Source: Acrocarpospora pleiomorpha
GTDB lineage: Bacteria > Actinomycetota > Actinomycetes > Streptosporangiales > Streptosporangiaceae
Length of the DNA stretch: 64,000 bases
Assembly (NCBI RefSeq): GCF_009687885.1
Contig: NZ_BLAF01000004.1
Span: forward strand, 1-64,000
Direction: 5' to 3'
In this document: positions 17,077 to 26,463 of the stretch, in pieces
How the letters are laid out: each line of letters starts with the position of its first letter
Position numbering within the stretch: the stretch's first letter is position 1
Made by a program: the position numbers and the translations under genes
The notes under the pieces: model-generated
Told to the model about the DNA's origin: nothing
The model's input: only the letters and a program-made list of their open reading frames with translations
Database searches by the model: none

Positions 17077-18248
17077 TGTCCGGTTTCCGGGAGCTGCCGC
17101 GAGAGGTCAAGATCCTGGCCGTCGTCGCGTTCACCGTCGCGGTGGGGTTCGGCATCCAGTCTCCGGCGATCCCGGTCTTCGCCAGCGAGTTCGGCGTCGG
17201 CAGCGCGGCGGTCGGCGCGGTGGTGTCGGCCTTCGCGATCATGCGCCTGGCCACCGGGCTGCCCGGCGGCAGGCTGGTCGACCGCTTCGGAGAGCGTACG
17301 GTGCTCACCACCGGCATGGCGCTGCTCGCGGTCACCAGCATCCTCGCCGGGCTGTCCTGGAACTACCCGCTGCTGCTGTTCTTCCGTGGCGCGTGCGGGG
17401 TCGGTTCGGCGCTGTACACCGTGTCGGCGATGAACCTGCTCCTGCGCGTGACTCCCGACTCGCACCGCGGGCGGGCGACCGGCTACTTCCAAGGGGGCTA
17501 CTACCTCGGCACCGTGACCGGGCCGGTGCTGGGCGGGGGACTGCTCGGGTTCTCGGCCCGGCTGCCGTTCTTCGTGTACGGCGCCGCCGTCGCCATCGCG
17601 GGCACGATCGCCACCGTGGCGCTGGCCCGCGCCGCCCTGCTCCGCGACTCCGAAAAACCCGCGGCCGCCCCGGACGGGCGCCTGACGGTGATCGCGGCGC
17701 TCCGGGACCAGTCCTACCGGGCGGTGCTGACCACGAACTTCGGCCTCGGCTGGGCGGTCTTCGGGGTCCGCGTCTCCGTGCTGCCGCTGTTCCTGCTGTT
17801 CGTGGTCAAGGCGAGCGCGGTGTGGGTCGGGGTGGGCTTGGCCGTGGGCGCGGTGCTGCAGGCCATCGCGTTGCCCCTCGCCGGGATGGCAGCCGACATG
17901 TGGGGCCGCCGGTCCTCGCTGCTCCTGGGCCAGACTCTGGTGTTCGGCAGCTTCGTCATGGTCATCACCTGGCAGACGCTGGCGGGCTATCTGACGGCCT
18001 TCGCCCTGATGGGCTTGGGCACCGCCTTCTGCACCACCGGCGGAGCGGCCACCGTGGGCGATGTCAGCCAGGGGCGTGGCGGCACCGTCGTGGCCGCCTA
18101 CCAGATGACCGCTGATCTCGGTATGGCCGTCGGCCCGCTGGTGGCCGGGCAGCTGGCGTCCTCGTTCTCCTATGAGACGGCTTTCGCCGCGACGGCCGCC
18201 GTGGTGTTGTCCGGCCTGGTGATGGCGGTGGCGATGCCGTCACGCTGA
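17076..18248 (+). CDS. MFS transporter
   Basis: This 390-aa protein has 12 predicted membrane helices. The MFS loop 2-3 motif is [12 protein letters not shown], and a second GRAT-type motif follows helix 6. It is the last gene of the acyl-CoA block and overlaps etfA by 1 nt. Whether it brings in the substrate or exports an intermediate is unclear. Transcription probably ends at the hairpin at 18280-18309. Confidence 0.88.
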   Translation: MSGFRELPREVKILAVVAFTVAVGFGIQSPAIPVFASEFGVGSAAVGAVVSAFAIMRLATGLPGGRLVDRFGERTVLTTGMALLAVTSILAGLSWNYPLLLFFRGACGVGSALYTVSAMNLLLRVTPDSHRGRATGYFQGGYYLGTVTGPVLGGGLLGFSARLPFFVYGAAVAIAGTIATVALARAALLRDSEKPAAAPDGRLTVIAALRDQSYRAVLTTNFGLGWAVFGVRVSVLPLFLLFVVKASAVWVGVGLAVGAVLQAIALPLAGMAADMWGRRSSLLLGQTLVFGSFVMVITWQTLAGYLTAFALMGLGTAFCTTGGAATVGDVSQGRGGTVVAAYQMTADLGMAVGPLVAGQLASSFSYETAFAATAAVVLSGLVMAVAMPSR

Positions 18249-18263
18249 CTCTTCGGCGGCCTG

Positions 18264-18281
18264 CTGGTACCGCGGTACCAG
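18264..18281. promoter_or_regulatory. 18-bp perfect palindrome upstream of panD
   Basis: CTGGTACCGCGGTACCAG is a perfect 18-bp palindrome 15 bp after the MFS stop and about 95 bp before panD. It could be an operator for panD or the foot of the hairpin that begins one base before its end. No second copy was noticed in the window. Confidence 0.5.
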
Positions 18282-18309
18282 GGGTCGCCCCCGGATGGTG
18301 GCGACCCCT
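18280..18309 (+). terminator. Hairpin terminator after the acyl-CoA operon
   Basis: AGGGGTCGCC pairs perfectly with GGCGACCCCT across a 10-nt loop. A bulged T followed by GGT can extend the stem with the ACC before it. It has no U-tract, which is common in actinomycetes. Confidence 0.6.
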
Positions 18310-18376
18310 TGGTGGTGACGTACCATCGAGGCGCTATTGGGGCCCACCAGGAGGGACCACGCAGACCCTGTGGGGG

Positions 18377-18802
18377 ATGATGTTCCGTACGCTGATGAAG
18401 TCGAAGATCCACCGCGCCACCGTCACGCACGCGGAACTGCACTACGTCGGGTCGGTGACGATCAGCGCGGACCTGATGGCCGCGGCTGACCTGGTCGAGG
18501 GCGAGAAGGTCGACATCGTCGACATCGACAACGGCAACCGCCTGTCCACGTACGTGATCGAGGGCCCGGCGGGCTCCGGAGTGATCGGGATCAACGGGGC
18601 CGCGGCCCGGCTCATCGACGTGGGCGACCTCGTGATCATCATCGCGTACGCGCTGGTGGCCGAGGAAGAGATCGGTGCGCTGAAGCCGAGCGTCGTCTTC
18701 GTCGACCAGGACAACCGGCCGGTCCACCTCGGCAGCGATCCGGCGGCCGTGCCGGAGGGCGCGGGCCTGGTCCGGGGCGACCTGGCTCCCGGGACGCGCT
18801 GA
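18377..18802 (+). CDS. panD: Aspartate 1-decarboxylase proenzyme
   Basis: PanD makes beta-alanine for pantothenate and CoA. The 141-aa proenzyme has the self-cleavage site Gly-Ser in HYVGSVTIS, which yields the pyruvoyl group. The frame opens with two ATGs; using the second (18380) puts the Ser at the canonical position 25. No good ribosome site is seen right before either ATG (AGGAGGG at 18349-18355 is about 21 nt away), so a leaderless start is possible. It stands apart from panB/panC and follows a CoA-hungry operon. Confidence 0.93.
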   Translation: MMFRTLMKSKIHRATVTHAELHYVGSVTISADLMAAADLVEGEKVDIVDIDNGNRLSTYVIEGPAGSGVIGINGAAARLIDVGDLVIIIAYALVAEEEIGALKPSVVFVDQDNRPVHLGSDPAAVPEGAGLVRGDLAPGTR

Positions 18803-18808
18803 ATCAGC

Positions 18809-19285
18809 TCACGGGATCTGGCGCGTCACCAGGATGCCGTCGTCATCGCTGAACAGTTCCGCCCCGGGGTGGAAGGTGACGCCGCCGAAGCTGACCGGGA
18901 CGTCGCGCTGGCCGGTGCCCTGCTTGCCGCTCTTGCGCGGGTTGGAGCCCAGTGCCTTGATGCCCAGGTTCAGCTCGCGCAGGGCGGAGACGTCGCGTAC
19001 CGCGCCATTGATCACCACGCCGGCCCAGCCGCTGGCGATCGCCAGGTCGGCGATGACGTCACCCATCAGGGCGGTGTGCAGGGAGCCGCCGCCGTCCACC
19101 ACGAGCACGCGGCCCTGGCCGGGCTCGGACAGGATGGACTTCAGCAGGGCGTTGTCCTGGTGGCAGCGGACGGTCGCGATCGAGCCGGCGAAGGAGTGGC
19201 AGCCGCCGTACTGGCGCAGCTGCAGGTCGCAGGAGTCGAGTTGGTCGCCGCGCTCGTCGTACAGATCAGCGGTGACAATGGTCAT
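18809..19285 (-). CDS. RraA family protein (HMG/CHA aldolase-like)
   Basis: This 158-aa protein belongs to the RraA/4-hydroxy-4-methyl-2-oxoglutarate aldolase family. The signature [20 protein letters not shown] is followed by AVRDV, holding the Arg-Asp that binds metal and substrate in the aldolases. Family members either bind RNase E or cleave 4-carboxy-4-hydroxy-2-oxoacids and decarboxylate oxaloacetate. With a catabolic operon next door, an aldolase role is at least as likely. The ATG at 19285 follows GAAAGG. It converges on panD with a 6-nt gap. Confidence 0.88.
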   Translation of the reverse strand: MTIVTADLYDERGDQLDSCDLQLRQYGGCHSFAGSIATVRCHQDNALLKSILSEPGQGRVLVVDGGGSLHTALMGDVIADLAIASGWAGVVINGAVRDVSALRELNLGIKALGSNPRKSGKQGTGQRDVPVSFGGVTFHPGAELFSDDDGILVTRQIP

Positions 19286-19296
19286 GGCGGAACCTT

Positions 19297-20454
19297 TCAG
19301 GGGTCGACGGGAAGCCGTCGTGCGGCCACGCCGGCCCAGCCGAGGCTGAGCGCGGTCACGAACAGGACGCCGCCGGCGCCGAGGCCGGCCGCCATGAGGC
19401 CGGCGGCGCCGGGGATGAGGACCTGGCCGGTGCGGTTGCCGACCAGGCGCAGCGACATGGCCCTGCCGCGCATCCCCGCGGGGGCGGACTCGGCGAGCCA
19501 GGACATGGTCAGCGGCTGGCCGACGCCGAGGCCGAAGCCGACGATCAGGAGCAGGGCGGCCAGCAGCCACAGCGGCATGGGCACGGGGGTGAGCAGCATG
19601 GCCAGGGACGCGGCCAGGGTGCTGGCGACCAGCAGCCTGCGCCGGCCGGCCGCGCGCGCGAGGCGGCCGAGGAAGAAGCGCGAGGCCATGGAGGCCAGGC
19701 CCCGGATGGTCAGCAGGAGGCCCACGGCGCTCGCGGTCAGGCCGTACTCGGTGCCGAGCGCGGGCAGGTAGACCAGGGTGATGTCGATGGCCGCCAGCAC
19801 CACGCAGCTGGTCAGCAGCGCGTGCGCCAGACCGGGCAGGCGCAGCAGCGTCCGCAGATCGCCGCCGTCGGCGTGGGTGCGTGCCGAGGGGCGCCGGGGC
19901 GGGAGCAGCGCCGACAGAACGAGCAGGACGAGGGCCAGCACGCACGACCAGGCGAAGATGCGGCCGGTGTCGGGGATGGCGCCCTCACCGCCGAACGCGG
20001 CGATCAGTAGCGGGCCCGCGGCTTGGCCGAGCGAGGCGGCGAAGGTGTAGTGGCCGAAGGCGGTGTCGTGGCGGCCGCGCTCGGTGGTGTTGGCGACCAG
20101 GGCCTGCTGGGCGATGACGCTGCCCAGATGGCCGGTGCCGAGCAGGATCCCCGCCAGCACCAGCCCGGCGACCGTGTCGCTGAGCGCGACGAAGGCGACC
20201 GCGGCCGCGGTGAGCAGGAGCGCCCCCGCTACGGCGACGCGGCGTTCGCCGTAGCGGTCGGTGGCGTGCCCGGCGGGCAGGGCGAGCAGGAGCGGCGCGA
20301 CGGCGAAGCTGGCGCCGAGCACGCCGAGCCAGGCCGCCGGCACGTCGAGCTCGATGGCGCGGTAGGACAGGCTGGGTCGCAGCACGAAGGTGATCATCTG
20401 GGTGCCGACCGCGTGGGCCAGCAGGGCGGCGAGCCGATGCCGGCGCTCAGGCAT
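19297..20454 (-). CDS. MFS transporter
   Basis: This 385-aa protein has 12 predicted membrane helices and the loop motif [16 protein letters not shown]. It lies between the GntR gene (8-nt overlap at its start) and the rraA-like gene (11-nt gap), so the three form one - strand unit. A role in carrying the substrate or a product of the neighbouring operon is likely but unproven. Confidence 0.87.
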   Translation of the reverse strand: MPERRHRLAALLAHAVGTQMITFVLRPSLSYRAIELDVPAAWLGVLGASFAVAPLLLALPAGHATDRYGERRVAVAGALLLTAAAVAFVALSDTVAGLVLAGILLGTGHLGSVIAQQALVANTTERGRHDTAFGHYTFAASLGQAAGPLLIAAFGGEGAIPDTGRIFAWSCVLALVLLVLSALLPPRRPSARTHADGGDLRTLLRLPGLAHALLTSCVVLAAIDITLVYLPALGTEYGLTASAVGLLLTIRGLASMASRFFLGRLARAAGRRRLLVASTLAASLAMLLTPVPMPLWLLAALLLIVGFGLGVGQPLTMSWLAESAPAGMRGRAMSLRLVGNRTGQVLIPGAAGLMAAGLGAGGVLFVTALSLGWAGVAARRLPVDP

Positions 20455-21145
20455 CTCCCTCGCCCTGGTCGGGCTGGTACTTACGCAGGCGCCAGGCCGC
20501 CTGGGCGCCGAGACTGGTGTCGATGTGCTCGCGCATGACGGCGGCGGCGGACTCGGCGTCGCCCGCGATCACGTATTCCACCAGGGCCTCGTGTTCGGCG
20601 GCCTTGCGGTCGCGGGCCTCCTGGCTGCGCTCGACCTGCAGGGCGAATCGGCGGTAGCGGTCGGCTTTGTCCCACAGGCTGTCGAGCACCTGGATGAGCA
20701 GATCGTTGTGCGAGGCGAAGTAGAGGGCGGCGTGGAACTTGCGGTGGGCGACGAGCTGCTCGTAGGCGGGGTTGCCGGGTAGTGGCTTGAGGCCCTCGAC
20801 GGTGGCGCGTATCTCGGCGATGTCGGATTTGGTGCGGCGTTCCGCGGCCAGCGCGACGGCCAGCGGGTCCAGGGAGCGGCGCATTTCGAGCAGGTCGCGG
20901 GCTTCCTCCGCGGCCAGGGGCGCGACGCGGGCGTCGCGGTGGGCGTCGAGTTCCACCAGTCCTTCGCTCTTGAGCCGGCGCAGGGCCTCGCGCAGGGGGG
21001 TGGTGCTGATGCCGATCCCGCGCGCCAGCTGGGCCTGGGCGATGACCGAGCCTGGAATCAGCTCCCCGGAAAGGATCAGCTCCTTGACCCGGACGTAGGC
21101 GTAGTCCGCCTTGGTCGTGTAGGGCTCGGCCGCTGGTTCGCTCAT
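20447..21145 (-). CDS. GntR family regulator, FCD subgroup
   Basis: This 232-aa regulator has an N-terminal winged helix (GIGISTTPLREALRRLKSEGL, residues about 48-68) and a C-terminal FCD ligand domain whose histidines (HRKFHAAL, EHEALVEY, MREHI) would hold a metal and an organic acid. It is divergent from the ABC/catabolic operon and leads the MFS-rraA unit. It most likely represses both directions through the TAGGTTATAAC sites and releases with the pathway acid as inducer (inference). Confidence 0.92.
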   Translation of the reverse strand: MSEPAAEPYTTKADYAYVRVKELILSGELIPGSVIAQAQLARGIGISTTPLREALRRLKSEGLVELDAHRDARVAPLAAEEARDLLEMRRSLDPLAVALAAERRTKSDIAEIRATVEGLKPLPGNPAYEQLVAHRKFHAALYFASHNDLLIQVLDSLWDKADRYRRFALQVERSQEARDRKAAEHEALVEYVIAGDAESAAAVMREHIDTSLGAQAAWRLRKYQPDQGEGDA

Positions 21146-21169
21146 CGCAGTCCTGTCTCATGAGGGGCG

Positions 21170-21180
21170 GTTATAACCTA
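21170..21180 (-). promoter_or_regulatory. TAGGTTATAAC element in front of the GntR gene
   Basis: Read on the - strand this is TAGGTTATAAC, 24 nt before the GntR start codon. It contains the palindrome GGTTATAACC and a possible -10 hexamer TATAAC. An identical 11-mer faces the divergent operon at 21310-21320. Confidence 0.55.
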
Positions 21181-21309
21181 CACCGATGGCCCGCCCTGTC
21201 GGCAAGTGCCTGCCATTAGCGCTGGATGTCCGGTAGGGCTGGCCAGCGTCCCTATAAGGCATCCAGGATGTTCATCGCGTTACATTCTGGAAACGAAGGG
21301 TTGACGTCA

Positions 21310-21320
21310 TAGGTTATAAC
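21310..21320 (+). promoter_or_regulatory. TAGGTTATAAC element in front of the importer operon
   Basis: This is the same 11-mer as at 21170-21180, oriented toward the + strand operon and 64 nt before its first ATG. The core GTTATAAC is palindromic. TTGACG at 21301 is only 8 nt upstream, too close for a paired -35. An operator overlapping the -10 box is my preferred reading. Confidence 0.55.
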
Positions 21321-21384
21321 GAAGCAGAGTGTGCGCCATCGCAGGCGACGGCGGCCAGCCTCGCCTGGTCTAGGAGGACAGCAC

Positions 21385-22506
21385 ATGACCACACTTCGCC
21401 TCGGCACCGCCGTACTCGCGCTCTGCCTGATCACATCCTGCGGCGAGGCGGCGCCGGAACCGCCGGCCGACCCGATCGCCACCGGGCAGGCGCCGTCGTA
21501 CTACCCGGGTGACTACCCGCGGCTGATCGAGGCCTCCGAGCAGGAAGGCGGCACGCTCACCATCTACTCCAACACCGACCAGGAGAACTGGGCGCCGATC
21601 TTCCGGGACTTCCAGAAGAAGTACCCCTGGGTGACGAAGATCGCGGCCAACAACCTCGACAGCGACGAAGTGTTCCAGCGCGTGCTGAGCGAGCAGGCCA
21701 CGGGCAACTCTCCGGCCGACCTGATCGTGTCGAACGCCGCTCAGGCGTGGGCCGACTTCGCCGCCAGGCCGGGCACGCTCATGGCGTACGCCTCCCCGGA
21801 GAAGGACAAGCTGCCGGACTTCGCCGAACTGCTGCCGAACGTGTACGCGATGTCGATCGACCCGATGTCCATCGCGTACAACACCTCGCTGCTCCCGGAG
21901 AAGCCGACCGGATTGAAGAGCCTGGCGGCGATCCTGGCCAAGGACCCCGCCCAGTACCAGAGCAAGATCACCACACGGGATGTCAGCGGCGCGTTCGGCT
22001 TCACCGTCTCCCACGCCTTCGCCGCCGCCCGCCCGGAGTCCTGGACGTCGCTGCAGTCGGTTCTGCCCCTGGCCAGGCCGGAGACCTCGTCCGGCACCCA
22101 GTTGGAGAAGATCACCTCGGGGGAGTACGTGGCCGGGTTCTTCGTCAGCGCCGCCCCGGCCTACCCGGCGGTGGCCAAGAGCGGCGGCCTGCTGGAGATC
22201 TCCTTCATCGACGACGGCACCGTCGCGCTGCCGCGCGGCATCGGCCTGGCCGCCAAGGCTCCGCATCCGGCCACCTCGAAGTTGTTCGTCGACTTCGTCC
22301 TGTCGCAGGAGGGCCAGGCGGCGGTGGCCGAGGGCGGGCTCACCTCCTACCGCGAGGGAATCGCGGCCGAGGGCGGACGGCACACCTACCAGGAACTCGT
22401 CACATCCGTGGGCGAGGCCAACATCATCCTCGCGAAGTACGCCAAGGTCCCCGACGACGAGGTCAAATCCTTCACCGACAAGTGGAACGGCCTGCTTGGT
22501 CGCTGA
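21385..22506 (+). CDS. ABC transporter substrate-binding lipoprotein, Fbp/AfuA type
   Basis: This 373-aa solute-binding protein (family 1) has a short signal peptide with lipobox ITSC (Cys near residue 19). The body resembles iron- and phosphonate-type binding proteins (GGTLTIYSNTDQENWAPI). The start ATG 21385 has TAGGAGGA 8 nt upstream; a longer frame lacks a ribosome site. It is the first gene of the divergent operon and supplies ligand to the fused permease and ATPase that follow. In this context an organic acid is more likely than iron. Confidence 0.9.
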   Translation: MTTLRLGTAVLALCLITSCGEAAPEPPADPIATGQAPSYYPGDYPRLIEASEQEGGTLTIYSNTDQENWAPIFRDFQKKYPWVTKIAANNLDSDEVFQRVLSEQATGNSPADLIVSNAAQAWADFAARPGTLMAYASPEKDKLPDFAELLPNVYAMSIDPMSIAYNTSLLPEKPTGLKSLAAILAKDPAQYQSKITTRDVSGAFGFTVSHAFAAARPESWTSLQSVLPLARPETSSGTQLEKITSGEYVAGFFVSAAPAYPAVAKSGGLLEISFIDDGTVALPRGIGLAAKAPHPATSKLFVDFVLSQEGQAAVAEGGLTSYREGIAAEGGRHTYQELVTSVGEANIILAKYAKVPDDEVKSFTDKWNGLLGR

Positions 22507-22527
22507 CCGAGCAGCGAAAGGATCGAG

Positions 22528-24276
22528 ATGACCACCGTGTCCCCGCCCCGTCCGGCGGTGCATCCCCCGCCGCGCTATCGCCGGCCCCTCGGGCTTTCCC
22601 GGGAGAGTTGGCTGCAGTACAGCGTGCTGCTCCTGCTGGCCGTCCTGGTGCTGGCGCCGGTCGTCCCGACGTTGTACCAGTCCTTCCTCGACCGCCCGCT
22701 GTACGAGGCGGGCGGCGTCCTGGGCGTGGACAACTACGTGCGGCTGTTCACCGAGGCGGGTTTCGGCCGCGTCGTGCTCAACACCGCGCTGTTCGCCGGG
22801 CTCACCACCGTCCTCAGCCTGCTCATCGCAGTCCCCATGGCCATGGTCGTGGTGCGCACCAAGCTGCCCGGCGGCCGCGTCTTCGCCGCCGCCATGCAGT
22901 GGCCGTTCTTCATCTCCTCGCTCATCCTCGGCTTCGGCTGGATCACCATGTACGGCCCGGCCGGCTTCGTCAGCGTCGAGGTGCGCCAGATCCTCGGCTT
23001 CCTCCCGTGGAACCTGTACTCCATTCCCGGCATGGCGGTCACGGAGGCCGTGGCGCTGTCCCCGATCGTCTACACCTTCTGCGCCAACGCGCTGCGCCAG
23101 AGCGACGCCTCCCTGGAGGCCGCCGCGCAGGTGTGCGGGGCGGGCCCGATGCGCATCCTGGGCTCGGTGATCCTGCCGATGCTGCGCCCGCCCATCGTCT
23201 ACAGCTCGATCCTGGTGATCAGCATGTCGGTCGAGACGCTGAGCGTGCCGCTGCTGTTCGGACAGCCGGTCGGCATCGACGTGTTCTCCACGTTCCTGTA
23301 TCGCAACGGGCTGCAGTCCATCAATCCGGACTACGGCGTGCTGGGCGCGGCGTCGGCGATCATCCTGCTGGTCACGGTCAGCCTGGTCGCGCTGCAGGCC
23401 AAGCTGCTGAAGAACGCCCAGCGGTTCGTGTCCGTGCGGGGCAAGGCCACCCGGCCGCGACGCCTGGACCTGGGCTGGCTGAAGTGGCTGAGCGCCGTCC
23501 TCATCGCCGGCTACGTGGTGATGGGCGCCCTGGTGCCCATCGGCGGGCTCGTGTTCCGCTCCTTCACGCTGGTGTTCACCCCCCTGCAGTCGCCGTTCAA
23601 AACCCTGACCGGCGCGAACTATGAGCGGATCTTCACCTATCCGGTGTACGTGCAGTCCATCGTCAACAGCCTCCTGGTGGCCGCCATCGGCGCCGTGCTG
23701 GTCAGCGGGCTGTCGTTGCTGGCGGTGATGGTGGCCAGGCGGTCGAGTTTCCGCTTCGCCCGCGCGGTGGAGTACCTGGCGCTCGCCCCGCAGGCGATGC
23801 CCGGCATCATCGTCGGCATCGGCCTGTTCTGGGCGCTGGCCTTCGCCCCCTTCGGGCTGGGCACCCTGATCCAGGGCACGCTGTGGGCGTTGATCATCGG
23901 CTTCGGGCTGCGCGCGCTGCCCAGCGGGTTCGGCTCCATCTCGCCGTCGATCATGCAGATCGGCGCGGAACTCGACAACGCGGCCCGGGTCTCGGGCGCG
24001 GACTGGGTCCGCACGTTCACCCGGCTCCTGGCGGCGCTGCTCCGGCCCGCCTTCGCCGGCGCGCTGATTCTGACCTTCGTGACGCTGCTCAAGGAGTACT
24101 CGCCGGCGGTGTTCCTGGGTTCGGCGGACTCCAACATCATCGGCACCACGATGCTCGAACTGTGGGTCCAGGGCAACACGGGCTCGGTGGCCGCGCTGGC
24201 CAGCCTGCAGATCGCCATCACGGCCGCCTTCGTCGGACTCGCCGGACTACTTCTCAAGGGACGCAACGATGCCTGA
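22528..24276 (+). CDS. ABC permease with two fused BPD transmembrane domains
   Basis: This 582-aa protein has about twelve membrane segments in two repeats. Each repeat has its own EAA loop for the ATPase (EAAAQVCGAGPMRI near residue 205 and DNAARVSGADWVR near residue 488). This FbpB/AfuB-type architecture forms the whole channel in one chain. It starts 21 nt after the binding protein and overlaps the ATPase gene by 8 nt. Confidence 0.92.
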   Translation: MTTVSPPRPAVHPPPRYRRPLGLSRESWLQYSVLLLLAVLVLAPVVPTLYQSFLDRPLYEAGGVLGVDNYVRLFTEAGFGRVVLNTALFAGLTTVLSLLIAVPMAMVVVRTKLPGGRVFAAAMQWPFFISSLILGFGWITMYGPAGFVSVEVRQILGFLPWNLYSIPGMAVTEAVALSPIVYTFCANALRQSDASLEAAAQVCGAGPMRILGSVILPMLRPPIVYSSILVISMSVETLSVPLLFGQPVGIDVFSTFLYRNGLQSINPDYGVLGAASAIILLVTVSLVALQAKLLKNAQRFVSVRGKATRPRRLDLGWLKWLSAVLIAGYVVMGALVPIGGLVFRSFTLVFTPLQSPFKTLTGANYERIFTYPVYVQSIVNSLLVAAIGAVLVSGLSLLAVMVARRSSFRFARAVEYLALAPQAMPGIIVGIGLFWALAFAPFGLGTLIQGTLWALIIGFGLRALPSGFGSISPSIMQIGAELDNAARVSGADWVRTFTRLLAALLRPAFAGALILTFVTLLKEYSPAVFLGSADSNIIGTTMLELWVQGNTGSVAALASLQIAITAAFVGLAGLLLKGRNDA

Positions 24277-25378
24277 GGTCAAGGTTTCCCGCCTGTCCAA
24301 GCGGTTCGGCGGCAACGCCGTACTGCATGACATCACCTTCACCATCGCCGACGGCGAGTTCTTCACCCTGCTGGGCCCCAGCGGCTGCGGCAAGTCCACC
24401 ACACTGGCGTGCATCGCCGGGCTGGAGCGGCCGACCAGCGGAAGCATCGCGGTCGGCCCGGCCACCTTCGTCGACTCCGGCACGTTCGTGCCGCCGGAGG
24501 GCCGCAACCTCGGCATGGTGTTCCAGTCGTACGCGCTGTGGCCGCACATGACGGTCGCCCAGAACCTCGCCATGCCGCTCAAGATCCGCAAAGTCGAGCG
24601 GCGCCGGCAGGACGAGCTCATCGCCGAGGCGCTGGGCAAGGTGGGCCTGGCCGAGCTGAAGGACCGCTACCCCCACCAGCTGTCCGGCGGCCAGCAGCAG
24701 CGCGTCGCGCTCGCCCGCGCGCTGGTCTACTCGCCCAGCGTCCTGCTGCTGGACGAGCCGCTGTCCAACCTGGACGCGCAGCTGCGCGAGCAGGCCCGGG
24801 CCTGGCTCAAGCGGCTGCAGGCGGAACTCGGCATCACCACCGTGTACGTCACCCACGACCAGGAGGAGGCGCTGGCCCTGAGCGACCGCATCGCGGTGAT
24901 GTCCGAGGGCGACATGGTGCAGATCGGCACCCCGAAGGAGATCTACGAGACGCCCGCGACCGCGCGGGTGGCCGCCTTCGTCGGCCGGTGCAACTTCCTC
25001 ACCGGCACGATGACCGGCCAGGCGGAGGTGCGGCTGGACTGCACCGGTCAGACCTGGGCCGTTCTTCCCGGAACGGCCGACATCGGCCGGCGGGTCAGCG
25101 TCGCCATCCGCCCCGAACGGCTGGAGATCCTTTCGGCCGACCGCGCCGCCCCCTCCGGCGTGAACGTGCTGACCGCCCAGGTGCTCACCAGTTCCTACAT
25201 CGGCTCCCGCTACGAGTACGACCTCCGCCTGGGCGACCACGTCATCCAGGTGGAGAGCGGCCGGGCCGGCCTGGCGGGGGAGGTCACCCTGCTCGCCGAC
25301 CCGGCCGCCTGCCTCGTCTATCCCACCACCGACGTCCTGCCGAAGGACGCCGAAGCGCTCATCACCGTCTCTCACTAA
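24269..25378 (+). CDS. ABC ATPase, FbpC/PotA type
   Basis: This 369-aa ATPase has Walker A GPSGCGKST, signature LSGGQQQRVALARAL, Walker B VLLLDEPLSNLD and switch His THDQEEAL. A C-terminal TOBE-type regulatory domain runs from about residue 290. It drives the fused permease of the same operon. The closing gap to the dehydrogenase gene is 8 nt. Confidence 0.93.
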   Translation: MPEVKVSRLSKRFGGNAVLHDITFTIADGEFFTLLGPSGCGKSTTLACIAGLERPTSGSIAVGPATFVDSGTFVPPEGRNLGMVFQSYALWPHMTVAQNLAMPLKIRKVERRRQDELIAEALGKVGLAELKDRYPHQLSGGQQQRVALARALVYSPSVLLLDEPLSNLDAQLREQARAWLKRLQAELGITTVYVTHDQEEALALSDRIAVMSEGDMVQIGTPKEIYETPATARVAAFVGRCNFLTGTMTGQAEVRLDCTGQTWAVLPGTADIGRRVSVAIRPERLEILSADRAAPSGVNVLTAQVLTSSYIGSRYEYDLRLGDHVIQVESGRAGLAGEVTLLADPAACLVYPTTDVLPKDAEALITVSH

Positions 25379-25386
25379 GGACCCCC

Positions 25387-26463
25387 GTGACTTCCTACCG
25401 TCTTGGCGTACTCGAAGGTGACGGCATCGGCCCCGAGATCGTCCCCGCGGCCGTACTGGTCCTGGACGCCGCGCTCGCCGCGGCGGGCGCGCCACCAGTG
25501 GACTGGGTGGAGCTGCCGCTGGGCGCCTCGGCCATCGACACCCACGGCGACGCGGTGCCCGCGTCGACCCTTGCCGCGCTCGCCGAGCTGGACGCCTGGC
25601 TGCTCGGACCGCACGACAGCGCCGCTTACCCCGAGCCGCACCGCGGCAAGCTCAACCCCAGCGGCACCATCCGCAAGCACTTCGACCTGTTCGCCAACAT
25701 CCGGCCGGCCAAGTCCCTCGAGGGCGCGTACGCGATCGTCCCGCGCACCGACCTGGTCATCGTCCGGGAGAACACCCAGGGCTTCTACGCCGACCGCAGC
25801 ACCTATCGGGGCAGCGGCGAGTTCATGCCCAGCCCGGACGTGGCCATCGCCATGGGCATCATCACCCGCCCCGCGGTCGAGCGGATCGCCGTGGAGGCGT
25901 TCGAGCTGGCCTCCCGCCGGCGCGGAAAGCTCACCATCGTGCACAAGGCGAACGTGCTGAAGCTGACCACCGGCATGTTCCGCGACGTCTGCCGCGAGGT
26001 CGCCGCCCGCTACCCGGACGTGGCCGTGGACGACTTCCACATCGACGCCATGACCGTGCACCTGGTGCGGCGGGCGAACGACTTCGACGTGATCGTCACC
26101 GAGAACATGTTCGGCGACATCCTGTCCGACCTGGCGGGCGAGATCGCCGGGTCGCTCGGCATCGCCCCGTCCATCAACGCCTCCCACGAGCGCGCGATGG
26201 CCCAGGCCGCGCACGGCTCCGCCCCGGACATCGCCGGGCAGGACGTGGCCAACCCCATCGCGATGATCCTCTCCAGCGCCATGCTGCTCGACTGGCTCGG
26301 CACCCGCCGCCAGGACCCCGCCCTGACCCAGGCCGCCGCGCTGATCGACGCGGCGGTCGCCACCACGGTCGGCGCCGGCACCCGCACCAGGGACATGGGC
26401 GGCACGACGGGGACCCGCGCGTTCGCCGAGGCCGTGGCGGCCGGCGTCAAGAAGGCGCGATGA
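25387..26463 (+). CDS. Isocitrate/isopropylmalate dehydrogenase family protein
   Basis: This 358-aa decarboxylating beta-hydroxyacid dehydrogenase starts at GTG 25387 (LGVLEGDGIGPEIVP). The substrate loop reads GTIRKHFDLFANIRPAKS, closer to homoisocitrate-type than to LeuB sequences. Metal and cofactor motifs are ENTQGFYAD and VTENMFGDILSDLAGEI. Family substrates include isopropylmalate, isocitrate, tartrate and D-malate. It is co-translated with the racemase-like gene (ATGA). With an aconitase in the same operon, a citrate-like or tartrate-like acid is a reasonable guess. Confidence 0.88.
   Translation: MTSYRLGVLEGDGIGPEIVPAAVLVLDAALAAAGAPPVDWVELPLGASAIDTHGDAVPASTLAALAELDAWLLGPHDSAAYPEPHRGKLNPSGTIRKHFDLFANIRPAKSLEGAYAIVPRTDLVIVRENTQGFYADRSTYRGSGEFMPSPDVAIAMGIITRPAVERIAVEAFELASRRRGKLTIVHKANVLKLTTGMFRDVCREVAARYPDVAVDDFHIDAMTVHLVRRANDFDVIVTENMFGDILSDLAGEIAGSLGIAPSINASHERAMAQAAHGSAPDIAGQDVANPIAMILSSAMLLDWLGTRRQDPALTQAAALIDAAVATTVGAGTRTRDMGGTTGTRAFAEAVAAGVKKAR

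Noticed and set aside
21301-21320. TTGACG plus TATAAC as a promoter pair before the importer operon
   Set aside because: The spacer is only 8 nt; the TATAAC is better explained as part of the shared 11-mer.
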